A DNA stretch of 64,000 bases from positions 1,749,266-1,813,265 of the forward strand of contig NZ_AP028142.1 in NCBI RefSeq assembly GCF_030297675.1, in the 5' to 3' direction. Each line of letters starts with the position of its first letter. Positions within the stretch are counted from its first letter, which is position 1. The notes beneath the pieces are model-generated. The model had not been told where the DNA came from, searched no databases, and saw only the letters and a program-made list of their open reading frames with translations. This document shows, one piece after another, positions 1 to 9,439 of the stretch. The DNA comes from Polynucleobacter sp. HIN11 (lineage in GTDB: Bacteria; Pseudomonadota; Gammaproteobacteria; Burkholderiales; Burkholderiaceae). The position numbers and the translations under genes were made by a program.

Positions 1-717
1 ACCGATCAACTACAAACCTTAGCTAATGAGCACTGGCGCCTATTGGGTCGTGCAGTGATTGAGCGCAGCCGTGTTTGGCTTGGCAGTGCAGAACAAATTT
101 TCTCGATGGTCGACATTGAGACCGAAATTCCTTTGGGAGATAACAAACCTCGGATTTTGGTGATCCCCCACTTTGTCGGCTTTGAATGTGGATTCATGGC
201 GCTCTCCGCCCTTGGGGAAAAAAATGGCTGGCAGCGTGGTGCTGGCTTTTATCAAAATATGAAGAACCCATTTTTCAATCAAAAAATTATTGAATGGCGT
301 AATCGCTTCGGTGCGAAGTCTATTAATCGACAAAATAGACTTTTTGACTTAATTCGAGAAATTCGTAAAGGTAATTTTGTCGTCATTGCCCCCGATATTG
401 ATCTTGGTCCTAAAGACTCGGTTTTTGTACCCTTTTTTGGCATACCAACCAATACAATCACTGCAATATCGCGTCTAGCAAAAGCATGTGATGCGGAAGT
501 ATGTTTGATGATCACAACACTGAATGCGGATAAGAGTAAATACATTTGCAAAATCCATAAAGCGCTACCCGATTTTCCAAGCGATGACCCGGTATCTGAC
601 ACTGCTCGGTTAAATCAATACTTTGAAGAAGAAATTCGTAAACGGCCTGCTGAATACTATTGGGTTCATAAGCGCTTCAAATATCGCCCTCCAGGGGAGA
701 TAAGCTTGTATGATTAG
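1..717 (+). CDS. lipid A biosynthesis acyltransferase (LpxL/HtrB family), 5' end outside window
   Basis: Membrane-associated acyltransferase that would move a secondary acyl chain from acyl-ACP onto Kdo2-lipid IVA on the inner leaflet of the inner membrane. The reading frame is open from base 1 with no start codon of its own, so the N-terminal part (membrane anchor) lies outside the window; a TTG at 43 is only an internal codon. The HxxxxE catalytic motif typical of this family is visible as HFVGFE, followed by a conserved D-LG-K-S-F-PFFG segment and the C-terminal YYWVHKRFK block. It runs just ahead of dapF with a 22-bp gap. LpxL versus a second paralogue of the same family cannot be decided from this fragment. 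Confidence 0.85.
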   Translation, partial: TDQLQTLANEHWRLLGRAVIERSRVWLGSAEQIFSMVDIETEIPLGDNKPRILVIPHFVGFECGFMALSALGEKNGWQRGAGFYQNMKNPFFNQKIIEWRNRFGAKSINRQNRLFDLIREIRKGNFVVIAPDIDLGPKDSVFVPFFGIPTNTITAISRLAKACDAEVCLMITTLNADKSKYICKIHKALPDFPSDDPVSDTARLNQYFEEEIRKRPAEYYWVHKRFKYRPPGEISLYD

Positions 718-739
718 TTACATACACTGAACGCATGTT

Positions 740-1627
740 ATGAGTCGATTACGTTTTACCAAAATGCATGGCGCCGGCAATGACTTTATTGTGATTGACG
801 CGACTCGCCAAGACATTCGATCGATTACCCCAAGCATTTGGCGCAAGCTAGCACATCGCCAACTTGGTATCGGGGCCGATCAAATCTTGCTCGTGGAGCA
901 AAGTAACCTGCCGGATGTTGATTTTAAATACCGCATCTTGAATGCAGACGGCGGTGAAGTGGAGCAATGCGGCAATGGTTCGAGATGCTTTGTTCGCTTT
1001 GTTCATGAAGAAGGCCTCAGCACTAAAGACCAAATCCGGGTTGAGGTGCGCAATGGTCTTCTAACGCTTAAACGCTTAACGAACGGATATGTAGAAGTTG
1101 ATATGGGCAGCCCCGTCTTTGCCCCTCACGATATTCCATTTGATCCCTCGGGCCTTACAAGCAAACAAGAATTACACGAAACTCTTTATGCGCTTCCACT
1201 TAGCCGCAATAGCGGTGCACATGCCGATTGGATTGCTGCTGTATCAATGGGTAACCCTCATGCCGTTCAAGTGGTCGAAGATATTGATAGCGCACCAGTA
1301 TTAACGGATGGTGCTCTCATTGAGTCACACCCTGCTTTTCCAAATCGAGTCAACGCTGGCTTCATGCAGGTGATTGATCGCCATTCAATTCGATTACGAG
1401 TTTATGAACGTGGGGTAGGCGAGACCCTATCGTGCGGCACCGGAGCGTGTGCTGCAGCAGTATCGAGCATTCGACGCGGACTGCTAGATTCCCCCGTGAA
1501 GGTAAGCACCCGTGGCGGGGAGCTCGAAATTTTGTGGGATGGCTTTCAGAATCCCCATGCCCCTGTTTTGATGCGCGGACCCACTCAAACCGTGTATCAG
1601 GGCGAAATTGATTTAAATACGCTTTAA
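740..1627 (+). CDS. dapF: diaminopimelate epimerase
   Basis: Cytoplasmic enzyme that converts LL- to meso-diaminopimelate for lysine and peptidoglycan synthesis. At 295 residues it has the family length or slightly more. The two cysteines that act as acid and base are present: Cys77 in the motif QCGNGSRC and a second near residue 232 in SCGTGAC. The N-terminus FTKMHGAGNDFIVID is the usual signature. ATG at 740. The stop codon overlaps the stop region of pyrE on the other strand by 4 bp, so the two genes converge with no room for a dedicated terminator. Very secure. Confidence 0.97.
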   Translation: MSRLRFTKMHGAGNDFIVIDATRQDIRSITPSIWRKLAHRQLGIGADQILLVEQSNLPDVDFKYRILNADGGEVEQCGNGSRCFVRFVHEEGLSTKDQIRVEVRNGLLTLKRLTNGYVEVDMGSPVFAPHDIPFDPSGLTSKQELHETLYALPLSRNSGAHADWIAAVSMGNPHAVQVVEDIDSAPVLTDGALIESHPAFPNRVNAGFMQVIDRHSIRLRVYERGVGETLSCGTGACAAAVSSIRRGLLDSPVKVSTRGGELEILWDGFQNPHAPVLMRGPTQTVYQGEIDLNTL

Positions 1628-2295
1628 ATTCCGTATCGAGCGCGGTAATTTTGAACTGCGGGTAGATGTGTTTGTAATTGCTGATCATTTGATTGCTGTA
1701 AATAACGCATTAAGCTATCCAAATTAGCGATTGCAATTACTGGTAAACCAAATTCTTGCCCGACACTTTGTACCGCAGAATATTGGCCAATGTTGACTGC
1801 GTCTCCTGATTTTTCCATGCGATCGAGCGCAATTAATACCGCGCAGGGCTTGGCACCGGCCCGTTCAATTAAATCAACCGACTCACGCACCGAGGTGCCC
1901 GCTGAAATCACATCATCAATAATGACAACCCGACCACAAACTGGAGCACCAATCAGGGTTCCGCCTTCACCGTGATCTTTGGCCTCTTTGCGGTTATAGG
2001 CAAACGGGGTATTACAACCGGCATGCGCTAGTGCGATTGCCGTACTCGCCGCCAAAGTAATGCCCTTGTATGCGGGCCCAAAGAGCATATCAAAATCAAT
2101 TTTGGATTCCAGTAGTGCTTGGGCATAAAACTCACCTAGCCTTCCCAGATGTGCACCATCATTAAAGAGTCCGGCATTAAAAAAATAGGGGGACAGTCGC
2201 CCAGCCTTCGTTTTAAACTCGCCAAAGGACAATACTTTTGCCTCAAGCGCGAATTGAATAAAGTCCGATTGAATTTGTTCTGAATTTACACTCAT
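1624..2295 (-). CDS. pyrE: orotate phosphoribosyltransferase
   Basis: Cytoplasmic enzyme of UMP biosynthesis that joins orotate to PRPP to give orotidine 5'-phosphate. 223 residues, normal for the family. The PRPP-binding loop VVIIDDVISAGTS and the upstream KDHGEGG loop are both visible, as is the FNAGLFNDG segment near the N-terminus. It is divergent from xthA (8 bp between the start codons), so the two share a very short promoter region, and it converges on dapF. Very secure. Confidence 0.96.
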   Translation of the reverse strand: MSVNSEQIQSDFIQFALEAKVLSFGEFKTKAGRLSPYFFNAGLFNDGAHLGRLGEFYAQALLESKIDFDMLFGPAYKGITLAASTAIALAHAGCNTPFAYNRKEAKDHGEGGTLIGAPVCGRVVIIDDVISAGTSVRESVDLIERAGAKPCAVLIALDRMEKSGDAVNIGQYSAVQSVGQEFGLPVIAIANLDSLMRYLQQSNDQQLQTHLPAVQNYRARYGI

Positions 2296-2303
2296 AGGCC
2301 TGT

Positions 2304-3086
2304 ATGTTACGCATCATTTCTGCCAATATCAATGGTATTCGCTCAGCAGCCAAAAAAGGCTTTATGGAGTGGATGCAGGATCAGCGTGCTGATTTTATCT
2401 GTGTCCAAGAACTCAAGGCTCAAGAAGCTGACCTAGAAAGCACAATCCTCTCACCCGATGGACTAAATACCTATTTCCATTACGCCGAGAAAAAAGGGTA
2501 TAGTGGCTCCGGGATCTTCACCCCTCATCCCATCGATGACTTACAAATTGGTTTTGGTAACCCTGAATTTGATGCCGAAGGGCGCTATGTCGAGATCTCG
2601 ATAGGCTCCCTGTCAGTGGTCTCGGTCTACATGCCTTCTGGCTCAAGTTCTCCTGAACGACAAGAGGCTAAATTTCGTTTTCTAGATGCGTTTTTACCCC
2701 ACCTCATCAAACTTCGAAACAAAGGGCGGCAAATTGTTTTGTGCGGGGATGTCAACATTGCGCATCAAGAGATTGATCTTAAAAACTGGAAAGGTAATTT
2801 AAAAAATTCTGGGTTCTTACCGGAAGAGCGCGCTTGGCTAACCAGACTGTTTACCGAAGAAGGCTATATGGACGTCTATCGACATCTCGAGCCTCATGCG
2901 AGTGACACTTGTTATACCTGGTGGAGTCAGCGCGGCCAAGCGTATACCAATAATGTTGGATGGCGCATTGATTATCAAATCGCCACACCAGAGTTTGGCA
3001 AATCCGCTAAGAAGGCGAGTGTTTATAAAAAACAGCGCTTCTCAGACCATGCGCCGCTTACGATTGAATATGACTGGAAACTTTAG
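2304..3086 (+). CDS. xthA: exodeoxyribonuclease III / AP endonuclease
   Basis: DNA-repair enzyme of the exonuclease III (EEP) family that cuts at abasic sites and trims 3' ends. 260 residues, typical. Recognisable landmarks in order: ISANINGIRSA at the N-terminus, metal ligand region VQELKAQ, CGDVNIAHQEIDL, the NVGWRIDY segment and the C-terminal FSDHAPLTIEYD with the catalytic Asp-His. The 3' end overlaps the 3' end of the ampG-like gene on the opposite strand by 29 bp. Confidence 0.95.
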   Translation: MLRIISANINGIRSAAKKGFMEWMQDQRADFICVQELKAQEADLESTILSPDGLNTYFHYAEKKGYSGSGIFTPHPIDDLQIGFGNPEFDAEGRYVEISIGSLSVVSVYMPSGSSSPERQEAKFRFLDAFLPHLIKLRNKGRQIVLCGDVNIAHQEIDLKNWKGNLKNSGFLPEERAWLTRLFTEEGYMDVYRHLEPHASDTCYTWWSQRGQAYTNNVGWRIDYQIATPEFGKSAKKASVYKKQRFSDHAPLTIEYDWKL

Positions 3087-4383
3087 CCTGCATCCGAATC
3101 GCGATTCCAATCAAGATGAGTACTGGGATACCAATCAATGCGGTTGAAATAAAAAAGCTCTCATAGCCAAAGCGATCGACATACACCCCAGAAAATCCTG
3201 CCAGCCATTTTGGCAGCAACAGCATCATCGAACTAAATAATGCGTATTGCGTTGCTGAATATTGCACATTGGTTAATGAAGAAAGGTAGGCGATAAACGC
3301 AGCTGACGCAATGCCGGAGCTCAGATTATCGGCTGAGATCACCCAAACTAAACCGGTCAGATCATGGCCTCGCGTACTGAGCCATGCAAAAAGAAAATTG
3401 CTGGCCGCCGAGAGAATGGCTCCTAAAAACAGAATGCGCATCACTCCAAAACGCAGCGCCAGAACCCCACCAATAAATGCGCCCAATAGGGTCATGATGA
3501 CCCCAAATACTTTAGTGACTGCCGCCACCTCATCCTTGGTATAGCCCATATCCACATAAAACGGGTTCGCCATAATCCCCATCACAACATCACTGATGCG
3601 GTAGACCGCAATCAGTGCCAGAATCAAAAGAGCATGCCAGCGGTAGCGGCCAATAAAATCTGCAAATGGCTGAATCAGGGTTTGGTGCAACCACTCGCCT
3701 GTGGTACGCGCTTTGGGTAGCTGAACCATTTGGGGCTCAGGGCTTAGTAAAGTGGTGATCACACCAACGCCCATCGACAATGCCATTACCAAATACGCAA
3801 ATTGCCAAGCGTTGGCAAAGTAGAGGCTGGTGCTTTCTTCAGCACGGGCCGCCAGCCACAATGCTCCAGCTCCTGCCCAAATCATGGCTAAGCGATAGCC
3901 CGTTTGATAACTCGCTGCTAAAGCAGCCTGGTACTCTGGCTTGGCCGACTCGATCCGAAAGGCATCCAGTGCAATATCTTGTGTGGCTGAAGCAAAGGCA
4001 ACCAACAATGCAAACCAAATAATGATCTGTAAATCTTGTTTAGGATCGTTCATGGCCATACCGACTAGACCAATCATGATGAGCGCTTGAGCGAATAGCA
4101 ACCAACTGCGCCGACGCCCTAAGTATTTTGTAACCCCAGGAATTGGTACCCGGTCCACTAAGGGAGCCCAGAGCCATTTACCAGCATAGAACAGACCCAC
4201 CCACGATAAATAGCCAATGGTGCTGCGATCAATGCCAAGCTCCCTTAAACGAAAACTTAAGGTGCCCAATACTAAGAGAAGTGGAAGACCGGCCGAGAAT
4301 CCTAAAAAGAAAATACGAATACTAGGCCACTCAAAATAGACCCGTAAATCACTGAACCACGAGCGAATGCTATTTGGCTCCAC
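3058..4383 (-). CDS. ampG: AmpG-type muropeptide permease (MFS)
   Basis: Polytopic inner-membrane transporter of the major facilitator superfamily. 441 residues with a succession of hydrophobic segments consistent with 12 or more membrane spans, and an AmpG-type start FFLGFSAGLPLLLVLGTL plus ATQDIALDAFRIE in the middle. AmpG proteins import anhydromuropeptides from the periplasm for peptidoglycan recycling. Last gene of the dksA-argB-slmA-metX-metW run; it overlaps metW by 14 bp, suggesting co-transcription. The substrate is inferred from the family, not shown here. Confidence 0.88.
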   Translation of the reverse strand: MEPNSIRSWFSDLRVYFEWPSIRIFFLGFSAGLPLLLVLGTLSFRLRELGIDRSTIGYLSWVGLFYAGKWLWAPLVDRVPIPGVTKYLGRRRSWLLFAQALIMIGLVGMAMNDPKQDLQIIIWFALLVAFASATQDIALDAFRIESAKPEYQAALAASYQTGYRLAMIWAGAGALWLAARAEESTSLYFANAWQFAYLVMALSMGVGVITTLLSPEPQMVQLPKARTTGEWLHQTLIQPFADFIGRYRWHALLILALIAVYRISDVVMGIMANPFYVDMGYTKDEVAAVTKVFGVIMTLLGAFIGGVLALRFGVMRILFLGAILSAASNFLFAWLSTRGHDLTGLVWVISADNLSSGIASAAFIAYLSSLTNVQYSATQYALFSSMMLLLPKWLAGFSGVYVDRFGYESFFISTALIGIPVLILIGIAIRMQAKVSSHIQS

Positions 4384-4957
4384 GCACGCGGTAGATTGCT
4401 AAGCTACCAAATAAATTAGGTAACCAGTGGACTGTCTTGCCATGATGCAAAACAACCCGCCCCAAAATCTCAATTCCTAATTTGTGTGCCAAGGCTTCAA
4501 AATCAGCAATGGTCAGAACTCGTACATTGGGGGTATTGAACCACTCATAGGGCAAGGATTTCGAAACAGGCATGCGACCAAGCGCGACTGCATAGCGGTG
4601 TGACCAGTGTCCAAAGTTTGGGAAAGATACAACGCATTGCTTTCCAACCCGCACCACCTCACGCAAGATTCGCTCGGTTTGATGGATCGTCTGTAGAGTT
4701 TGAGACAGCACAACAGTATCAAAGCTTTGATCCTTGAAAAGCGCTAAACCACCTTCTAAATCCTGCTGGATTACGTTTAAGCCCTTTTCCACACACGCCA
4801 ATACCGCGCTATCTTTAATTTCAACACCATAAGTAATCGCTTGACGCTTTGTACGAATGAACTCGAGGAACGATCCATCACCACAACCCAAGTCTAGTAA
4901 AGAGCTGTTCGTTTCAACCCAATTAGCGATCGCATCAAAATCAGATCTTAATTGCAT
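4370..4957 (-). CDS. metW: methionine biosynthesis protein MetW (SAM-methyltransferase fold)
   Basis: Small class I methyltransferase-fold protein that partners MetX in many proteobacteria. 195 residues, usual length. SAM-binding motif LDLGCGDGSFLEF lies near residues 20-32, and the MetW-typical VVLSQTLQ and SFPNFGHW segments follow. It overlaps metX by 10 bp and ampG by 14 bp, which fits the known metX-metW pairing. MetW is thought to be needed for homoserine acylation with MetX; its own methyl acceptor is not established. Confidence 0.94.
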   Translation of the reverse strand: MQLRSDFDAIANWVETNSSLLDLGCGDGSFLEFIRTKRQAITYGVEIKDSAVLACVEKGLNVIQQDLEGGLALFKDQSFDTVVLSQTLQTIHQTERILREVVRVGKQCVVSFPNFGHWSHRYAVALGRMPVSKSLPYEWFNTPNVRVLTIADFEALAHKLGIEILGRVVLHHGKTVHWLPNLFGSLAIYRVRGAK

Positions 4958-6090
4958 TGCGCCCCCGCCATCGTCGCAAAATAGGCTCGCACTAGGCGAT
5001 GGTAGCGCTCATCATTAAGTAAGAATGCATCATGTCCATGCGGTGCATCAATTTCAGCATAGCTCACATCTGCTTTGTTGTTGAGTAGAGCTTGCACGAT
5101 TTCGCGACTACGATCAGGTGAAAACCGCCAGTCCGTTGAAAAACTGATGACTAAAAATTTAGCTTGAGCATGCGCTAGGGCTTGACTCAAGTCCCCCTGA
5201 TGACGTTTTGCTGGATCAAAATAGTCTAGCGCACGCGTAATTAGCAAATACGTATTGGCATCAAAATATCCCGAGAACTTATCGCCCTGATGCCGCAAAT
5301 AACTCTCAACGGCAAACTCCACATCAAAACTAAAACGATATTCGTCTGGCGCGCCAGCTAAGCGCTGCAAATCACGCCCAAACTTTTCAGCCATATCATC
5401 GTCTGATAGATAAGTAATATGTCCCACCATCCGCGCTAAGCGCAAGCCTCGCTTGGGAACGACGCCATGCTTGTAATAATCGCCGCCATAAAAATCAGGG
5501 TCTGACAAAATTGCATTGCGCGCAACCTCATTAAATGCGATATTTTGTGCACTAAGCTTTGGCGTCGAGGCAATAACCACACAATGGGCAACACGCTCTG
5601 GATATTGGATCGCCCATGACATGGCCTGCATACCACCTAAACTGCCCCCCATAACCGCCGCAAACTTCTCAATCCCCATCTGATCGGCTAAACGTGCTTG
5701 TGCGTTAACCCAATCCTCAACGGTGAGCACTGGAAAGCGAGCCCCATAGGGTTCATTGGTTTGTGGGTTAATGCTCATCGGGCCCGTTGAGCCAAAACAT
5801 GAGCCTAGATTATTTACCCCAATCACAAAAAAGTGATTGGTATCGACTGGCTTGCCAGGTCCAACCATGTTGTCCCACCAACCCAACTCATTGGCACTGT
5901 CTGGATCAATGCCTGCAACGTGATGCGATGCATTGAGCGCATGGCAAATTAGAACCGCATTGCTTGCATTTACATTCAGCCGTCCATAAGTCTCAACGAC
6001 TAAATCGTATTGACCAATGCTAGCCCCGCTTTGCAACCTCAGCGGTGCATCAAAATGATAGGTTTTCTTTGAAAGATACAACTCACTCAT
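4948..6090 (-). CDS. metX: homoserine O-acyltransferase
   Basis: Alpha/beta-hydrolase-fold enzyme that activates homoserine with an acyl group from acetyl- or succinyl-CoA, first committed step of methionine synthesis. 380 residues, normal. The nucleophile elbow GGSLGGMQA, the oxyanion-region NALNASHH and the C-terminal catalytic histidine in DAPHGHDAFL are visible. Whether the donor is acetyl-CoA or succinyl-CoA cannot be read off with certainty, because MetX proteins of proteobacteria can be of either kind. Overlaps slmA by 4 bp upstream and metW by 10 bp downstream. Confidence 0.94.
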   Translation of the reverse strand: MSELYLSKKTYHFDAPLRLQSGASIGQYDLVVETYGRLNVNASNAVLICHALNASHHVAGIDPDSANELGWWDNMVGPGKPVDTNHFFVIGVNNLGSCFGSTGPMSINPQTNEPYGARFPVLTVEDWVNAQARLADQMGIEKFAAVMGGSLGGMQAMSWAIQYPERVAHCVVIASTPKLSAQNIAFNEVARNAILSDPDFYGGDYYKHGVVPKRGLRLARMVGHITYLSDDDMAEKFGRDLQRLAGAPDEYRFSFDVEFAVESYLRHQGDKFSGYFDANTYLLITRALDYFDPAKRHQGDLSQALAHAQAKFLVISFSTDWRFSPDRSREIVQALLNNKADVSYAEIDAPHGHDAFLLNDERYHRLVRAYFATMAGAQCN

Positions 6091-6740
6091 GCAGTCAGCA
6101 GAATTCGTAGGCTTGGCTCAATTCCTTCGCTGGGTAACTTCTTAAAACCACTTCGAGCAAAGCGATGCCAGCGACCAACCACATAACTCATCAGAAGCGC
6201 AGACTGCAAGCCAGCCGTATCGGTAACAGCTCCATCCTGATGTTGACTCTGTGCAATCCGCAATGATTGCTTTAAGGATGTTTCGACGCGATCCAAAACT
6301 TGATTGATACGCTCTTGTAGCCGCTCGTCTTCCTGCAGCAATGCGTCGCCCAATAAAACGCGCACCATACCAGGATTTTTCTCAGCAAAAACCAAGAGCA
6401 TTTGCACCATCCCCTTCACTTGTGCAATGCCCAATTCCTCTTTTTGATTGATCTGATTAATCAGTCCAAAAATGGTTTGCTCGATAAATGCTATTAATCC
6501 CTCAAACATTTGCGCCTTACTAGCAAAATGTCGATAGAGAGCAGCCTCTGAAACACCAATCTTGGCAGCCAAAGCGGCTGTGGTGACGCGATCCCCACTT
6601 GGGTTTTGCAACATCTCGGCCAAAATTTGCAGAATTTGTAAACGACGCTCGCCCGGGCGTGGGCGCTTACGCGTCTTGGTATCGCCCCCGCTAACCTCAG
6701 AAGCTGATTCTTGATGAAGGGGGCTACCGCTACTGTTCAT
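6087..6740 (-). CDS. slmA: nucleoid occlusion factor SlmA (TetR family)
   Basis: DNA-binding TetR-type protein that blocks FtsZ assembly over the nucleoid. 217 residues. The N-terminal helix-turn-helix is visible around residues 45-75 (VTTAALAAKIGVSEAALYRH, then FASKAQMFEGL), matching the SlmA subclass. A basic lead-in KTRKRPRPGERR precedes it. The position between argB and metX, with a 4-bp overlap to metX and a 10-bp gap to argB, is the arrangement I know from Burkholderiaceae. Confidence 0.9.
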   Translation of the reverse strand: MNSSGSPLHQESASEVSGGDTKTRKRPRPGERRLQILQILAEMLQNPSGDRVTTAALAAKIGVSEAALYRHFASKAQMFEGLIAFIEQTIFGLINQINQKEELGIAQVKGMVQMLLVFAEKNPGMVRVLLGDALLQEDERLQERINQVLDRVETSLKQSLRIAQSQHQDGAVTDTAGLQSALLMSYVVGRWHRFARSGFKKLPSEGIEPSLRILLTA

Positions 6741-6750
6741 GATTTATTTT

Positions 6751-7656
6751 TTATCTAGAACGTATCATGGTACCAAAAGCTTGTTCGGTCAGAATTTCTA
6801 AGAGTAGAGAGTGCTCAATACGCCCATCAATAATATGAACCGAGTTGACGCCGCTCTTGGCGGCATCTAACGCAGATGAAATTTTGGGTAGCATGCCCCC
6901 TGAAATCGTACCGTCTGCAAAGAGCGCATCGATCTCGCGCGCACTTAAATCGGTCAAGAGCTTACCTGATTTATCCATGACGCCCGGTATGTTGGTCATC
7001 ATCACCAATTTCTCAGCTTTGAGGATTTCGGCCATTTTGCCCGCAACTAGGTCCGCGTTGATGTTGTAGGCCTGACCCTCTTCACTAAAGCCAATCGGTG
7101 AAATTACGGGAATAAAGGCGTCATCTTGTAAGGCTTTCACCACGGCCGGATTAATCGATTCGATTTCACCGACAAAGCCGAGATCGATTGGGGCACCAGA
7201 GGGGGTTTGCTCATTAGGCACCATCATTTTCTTGGCATGAATCAAACCGCCATCTTTGCCAGTTAGACCAACCGCTTGACCGCCAAAATGATTAATTAAC
7301 ATCACGATGTCCTGCTGCACTTCGCCGCCCAACACCCACTCAACCACTTCCATGGTCTCCTCATCCGTAACCCGCATTCCCTGAATAAAGGTGCCGGTCT
7401 TACCAATTTTCTTGAGGGCCTCATCAATTTGAGGGCCGCCACCATGAACGACAACAGGGTTCATACCAACTAGTTTTAGCAAAATCACATCGCGCGCAAA
7501 ACTCTCTTTGAGACGCTCTTCAACCATGGCGTTGCCGCCGTACTTAATCACAATGGTTTTGCCATGGTATTGCCGAATATAAGGCAAGGCCTCGGCCAGA
7601 ATCTCGGCCTTCAATAATGGGGGGATGTCAGCGAGTGTTGGTACTGCTTTAGTCAT
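6751..7656 (-). CDS. argB: acetylglutamate kinase
   Basis: Second enzyme of arginine synthesis; phosphorylates N-acetylglutamate. 301 residues. The amino-acid kinase fold is marked by the N-terminal IVIKYGGNAM, the GGGPQID phosphate-binding turn and the late KISSALDAAKSGV segment. An N-terminal helical extension of about 20 residues before the kinase fold resembles arginine-inhibited hexameric forms, so feedback inhibition by arginine is likely but inferred. Sits 14 bp downstream of dksA. Confidence 0.96.
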   Translation of the reverse strand: MTKAVPTLADIPPLLKAEILAEALPYIRQYHGKTIVIKYGGNAMVEERLKESFARDVILLKLVGMNPVVVHGGGPQIDEALKKIGKTGTFIQGMRVTDEETMEVVEWVLGGEVQQDIVMLINHFGGQAVGLTGKDGGLIHAKKMMVPNEQTPSGAPIDLGFVGEIESINPAVVKALQDDAFIPVISPIGFSEEGQAYNINADLVAGKMAEILKAEKLVMMTNIPGVMDKSGKLLTDLSAREIDALFADGTISGGMLPKISSALDAAKSGVNSVHIIDGRIEHSLLLEILTEQAFGTMIRSR

Positions 7657-7670
7657 GATGAATAGAAATC

Positions 7671-8156
7671 CTATTCACCAAATAACTTTTGGCGCAGCTC
7701 ACGACGCTCTTGAGCCTCGAGTGAGAGATTAGCGGTTGGACGGGCAATTAGGCGCGATAAGCCAATCGCCTCACCGGTTTCTTCGCACCATCCATAGTCA
7801 CCCGACTCAATCCTTGCCAACGCTTGCTCAACTTTCTTTAAGAGCTTACGCTCACGATCCCGGGTTCGAAGCTCTAACGCGTGCTCCTCTTCAATCGTCG
7901 CCCGATCAGCAGGATCGGGGACCAGTATGTTTTCACGTAAGTGCTCGGTCGTTTCACTCGCATGCTTCAAGATATCTTCTTTGAGCGTCTGCAATTTAGT
8001 ACGAAAGAACTCCAGCTGAGCAGCATTCATGTAGTCCTTTTCAGACATCTTTAGTAATTCAGCCTCAGTTAGGGGGGCGCCCTTAGCGGACGATCCAGAA
8101 GCTTTCTTGCTGGACTCAGCAGACTTCGCTTTGGTACTCGCTTCTTTTGTCGTCAT
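7671..8156 (-). CDS. dksA: RNA polymerase-binding transcription factor DksA (cysteine-poor form)
   Basis: Binds in the secondary channel of RNA polymerase and mediates the stringent response with ppGpp. The ATG at 8156 is chosen over an upstream alternative because a GAAGGA ribosome-binding site sits just before it, giving 161 residues with a Lys/Ala/Ser-rich N-terminal tail. The acidic coiled-coil tip motif DPADRA (residues 81-86) is intact. In the C-terminal zinc-finger region only Cys124 remains; the other three ligand positions are Thr127, Ser145 and Ala148. Such zinc-independent DksA variants are known from alpha- and betaproteobacteria, so function is probably kept. Confidence 0.93.
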   Translation of the reverse strand: MTTKEASTKAKSAESSKKASGSSAKGAPLTEAELLKMSEKDYMNAAQLEFFRTKLQTLKEDILKHASETTEHLRENILVPDPADRATIEEEHALELRTRDRERKLLKKVEQALARIESGDYGWCEETGEAIGLSRLIARPTANLSLEAQERRELRQKLFGE

Positions 8157-8340
8157 CGTTTTTCCTTCGTTCCAAATAATCAACACCTTAAACCCTAGAG
8201 CAAAATCGCCAATCAGGGTTACTACTAAAAGTGGCCTAATTGCACTTTCAAGGGTGCATTATTACGCTTTCTATAAAAGTTTCAATGGCTTTTTAATTAC
8301 GACCGTGGCGGCGCATTGTACAGTAATCCAATTAATTCAA

Positions 8341-9393
8341 TTAGTTAGCCAAGCAGCCTTCTAATCCGGCCAGCAAAGTATCTTTTGGTAGATCAATCCC
8401 AATAAATACCATCCGAGTTTGTTTGGGCTCCGCCCCCCATGGGCCAGCCAAATCACTACCCATCATTTCATGAACGCCCTGAAGAACCACTTTGCGGGCC
8501 GAGCCCTTCACATACAAGACGCCTTTGTAGCGCAACATCTTCTCCCCAAACACAGACAAGACCCCTCCTAAGAAGTCCTCTAACTTGCGGTGATCAAAGG
8601 GTTTGTCGCTCTTAAAAACAAATGATTGAATCCGATCGGTATGACCATGGTGATTGTGATGATTGTGGCCATGGTCATGGTGATGCTCATGATCATGGTG
8701 GTGATCATGACCGCACTCGCTATGGTCGTGATCATCCTCTTCCAAAAAATGGGGGTCAATATCAAGCTTCGCGTTTAAATTAAATCCCCGCAAATCCAAG
8801 ACGGAATCGAGCGGCACAACACCCTTTGTAATTGTTTGGATAGGTGCTCTCGGGTTCATATGCATCAACCGATTTTTTAGAGCCGCAATTTCTTCTGGGC
8901 CTGCAAGGTCTGTTTTAGTAATAAAGATGCGATCGGCAAAGCCAACTTGGCGCTGCACTTCCTCGTGCTCGTTGAGTTGTTTCTGTCCGTGCTTAGCATC
9001 GACCAGCGTAACAACGGCATCTAACACGTAATGATTCGCAATGTCATCATCAATAAAAAACGTTTGCGCAACCGGACCAGGATTTGCCACACCAGTCGTT
9101 TCAATGACAACCTGGTCAAACTGAATTTTTTTACTCTTGCGCTGCTCCCACAACTGATTTAAGGCCTCAACCAAATCGCCACGGATCGAACAACAGACAC
9201 AGCCATTGCTCATTTGCACGATTTGCTCTTGCGTATCTTGAACCAGAATATCGTTATCGATATTCTCTTCACCAAACTCGTTTTCGATCACCGCAATTTT
9301 TTTGCCATGCTCACCAGTCAAAATGTGTTTTAACAAAGTGGTCTTACCGCTACCTAAAAATCCCGTGAGAATCGTTACTGGTATTAATGCCAT
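8341..9393 (-). CDS. CobW/COG0523 family GTPase, putative zinc metallochaperone
   Basis: G3E-type P-loop GTPase likely to load or traffic a metal, probably zinc. 350 residues. Walker A is GFLGSGKTT (residues 11-19), the family CxCC metal site is C65-V-C67-C68, and the GTP-specificity segment FITKTDL follows. A histidine/aspartate-rich stretch (about residues 220-252) separates the GTPase domain from the C-terminal CobW domain, a common metal-binding linker. The gene stands alone between dksA and rlmI with a 154-bp gap on the dksA side. No Zur-type operator was identified. Confidence 0.9.
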   Translation of the reverse strand: MALIPVTILTGFLGSGKTTLLKHILTGEHGKKIAVIENEFGEENIDNDILVQDTQEQIVQMSNGCVCCSIRGDLVEALNQLWEQRKSKKIQFDQVVIETTGVANPGPVAQTFFIDDDIANHYVLDAVVTLVDAKHGQKQLNEHEEVQRQVGFADRIFITKTDLAGPEEIAALKNRLMHMNPRAPIQTITKGVVPLDSVLDLRGFNLNAKLDIDPHFLEEDDHDHSECGHDHHHDHEHHHDHGHNHHNHHGHTDRIQSFVFKSDKPFDHRKLEDFLGGVLSVFGEKMLRYKGVLYVKGSARKVVLQGVHEMMGSDLAGPWGAEPKQTRMVFIGIDLPKDTLLAGLEGCLAN

Positions 9394-9439
9394 CGTGATG
9401 TCATTTCTAAAAAGAATGGATAAAGAGCTATCTTACCGA

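Noticed and set aside
8640..8720. Tandem-like CATGATCATGGTG repeats
   Set aside because: They encode the His/Asp-rich linker of the CobW-type GTPase.
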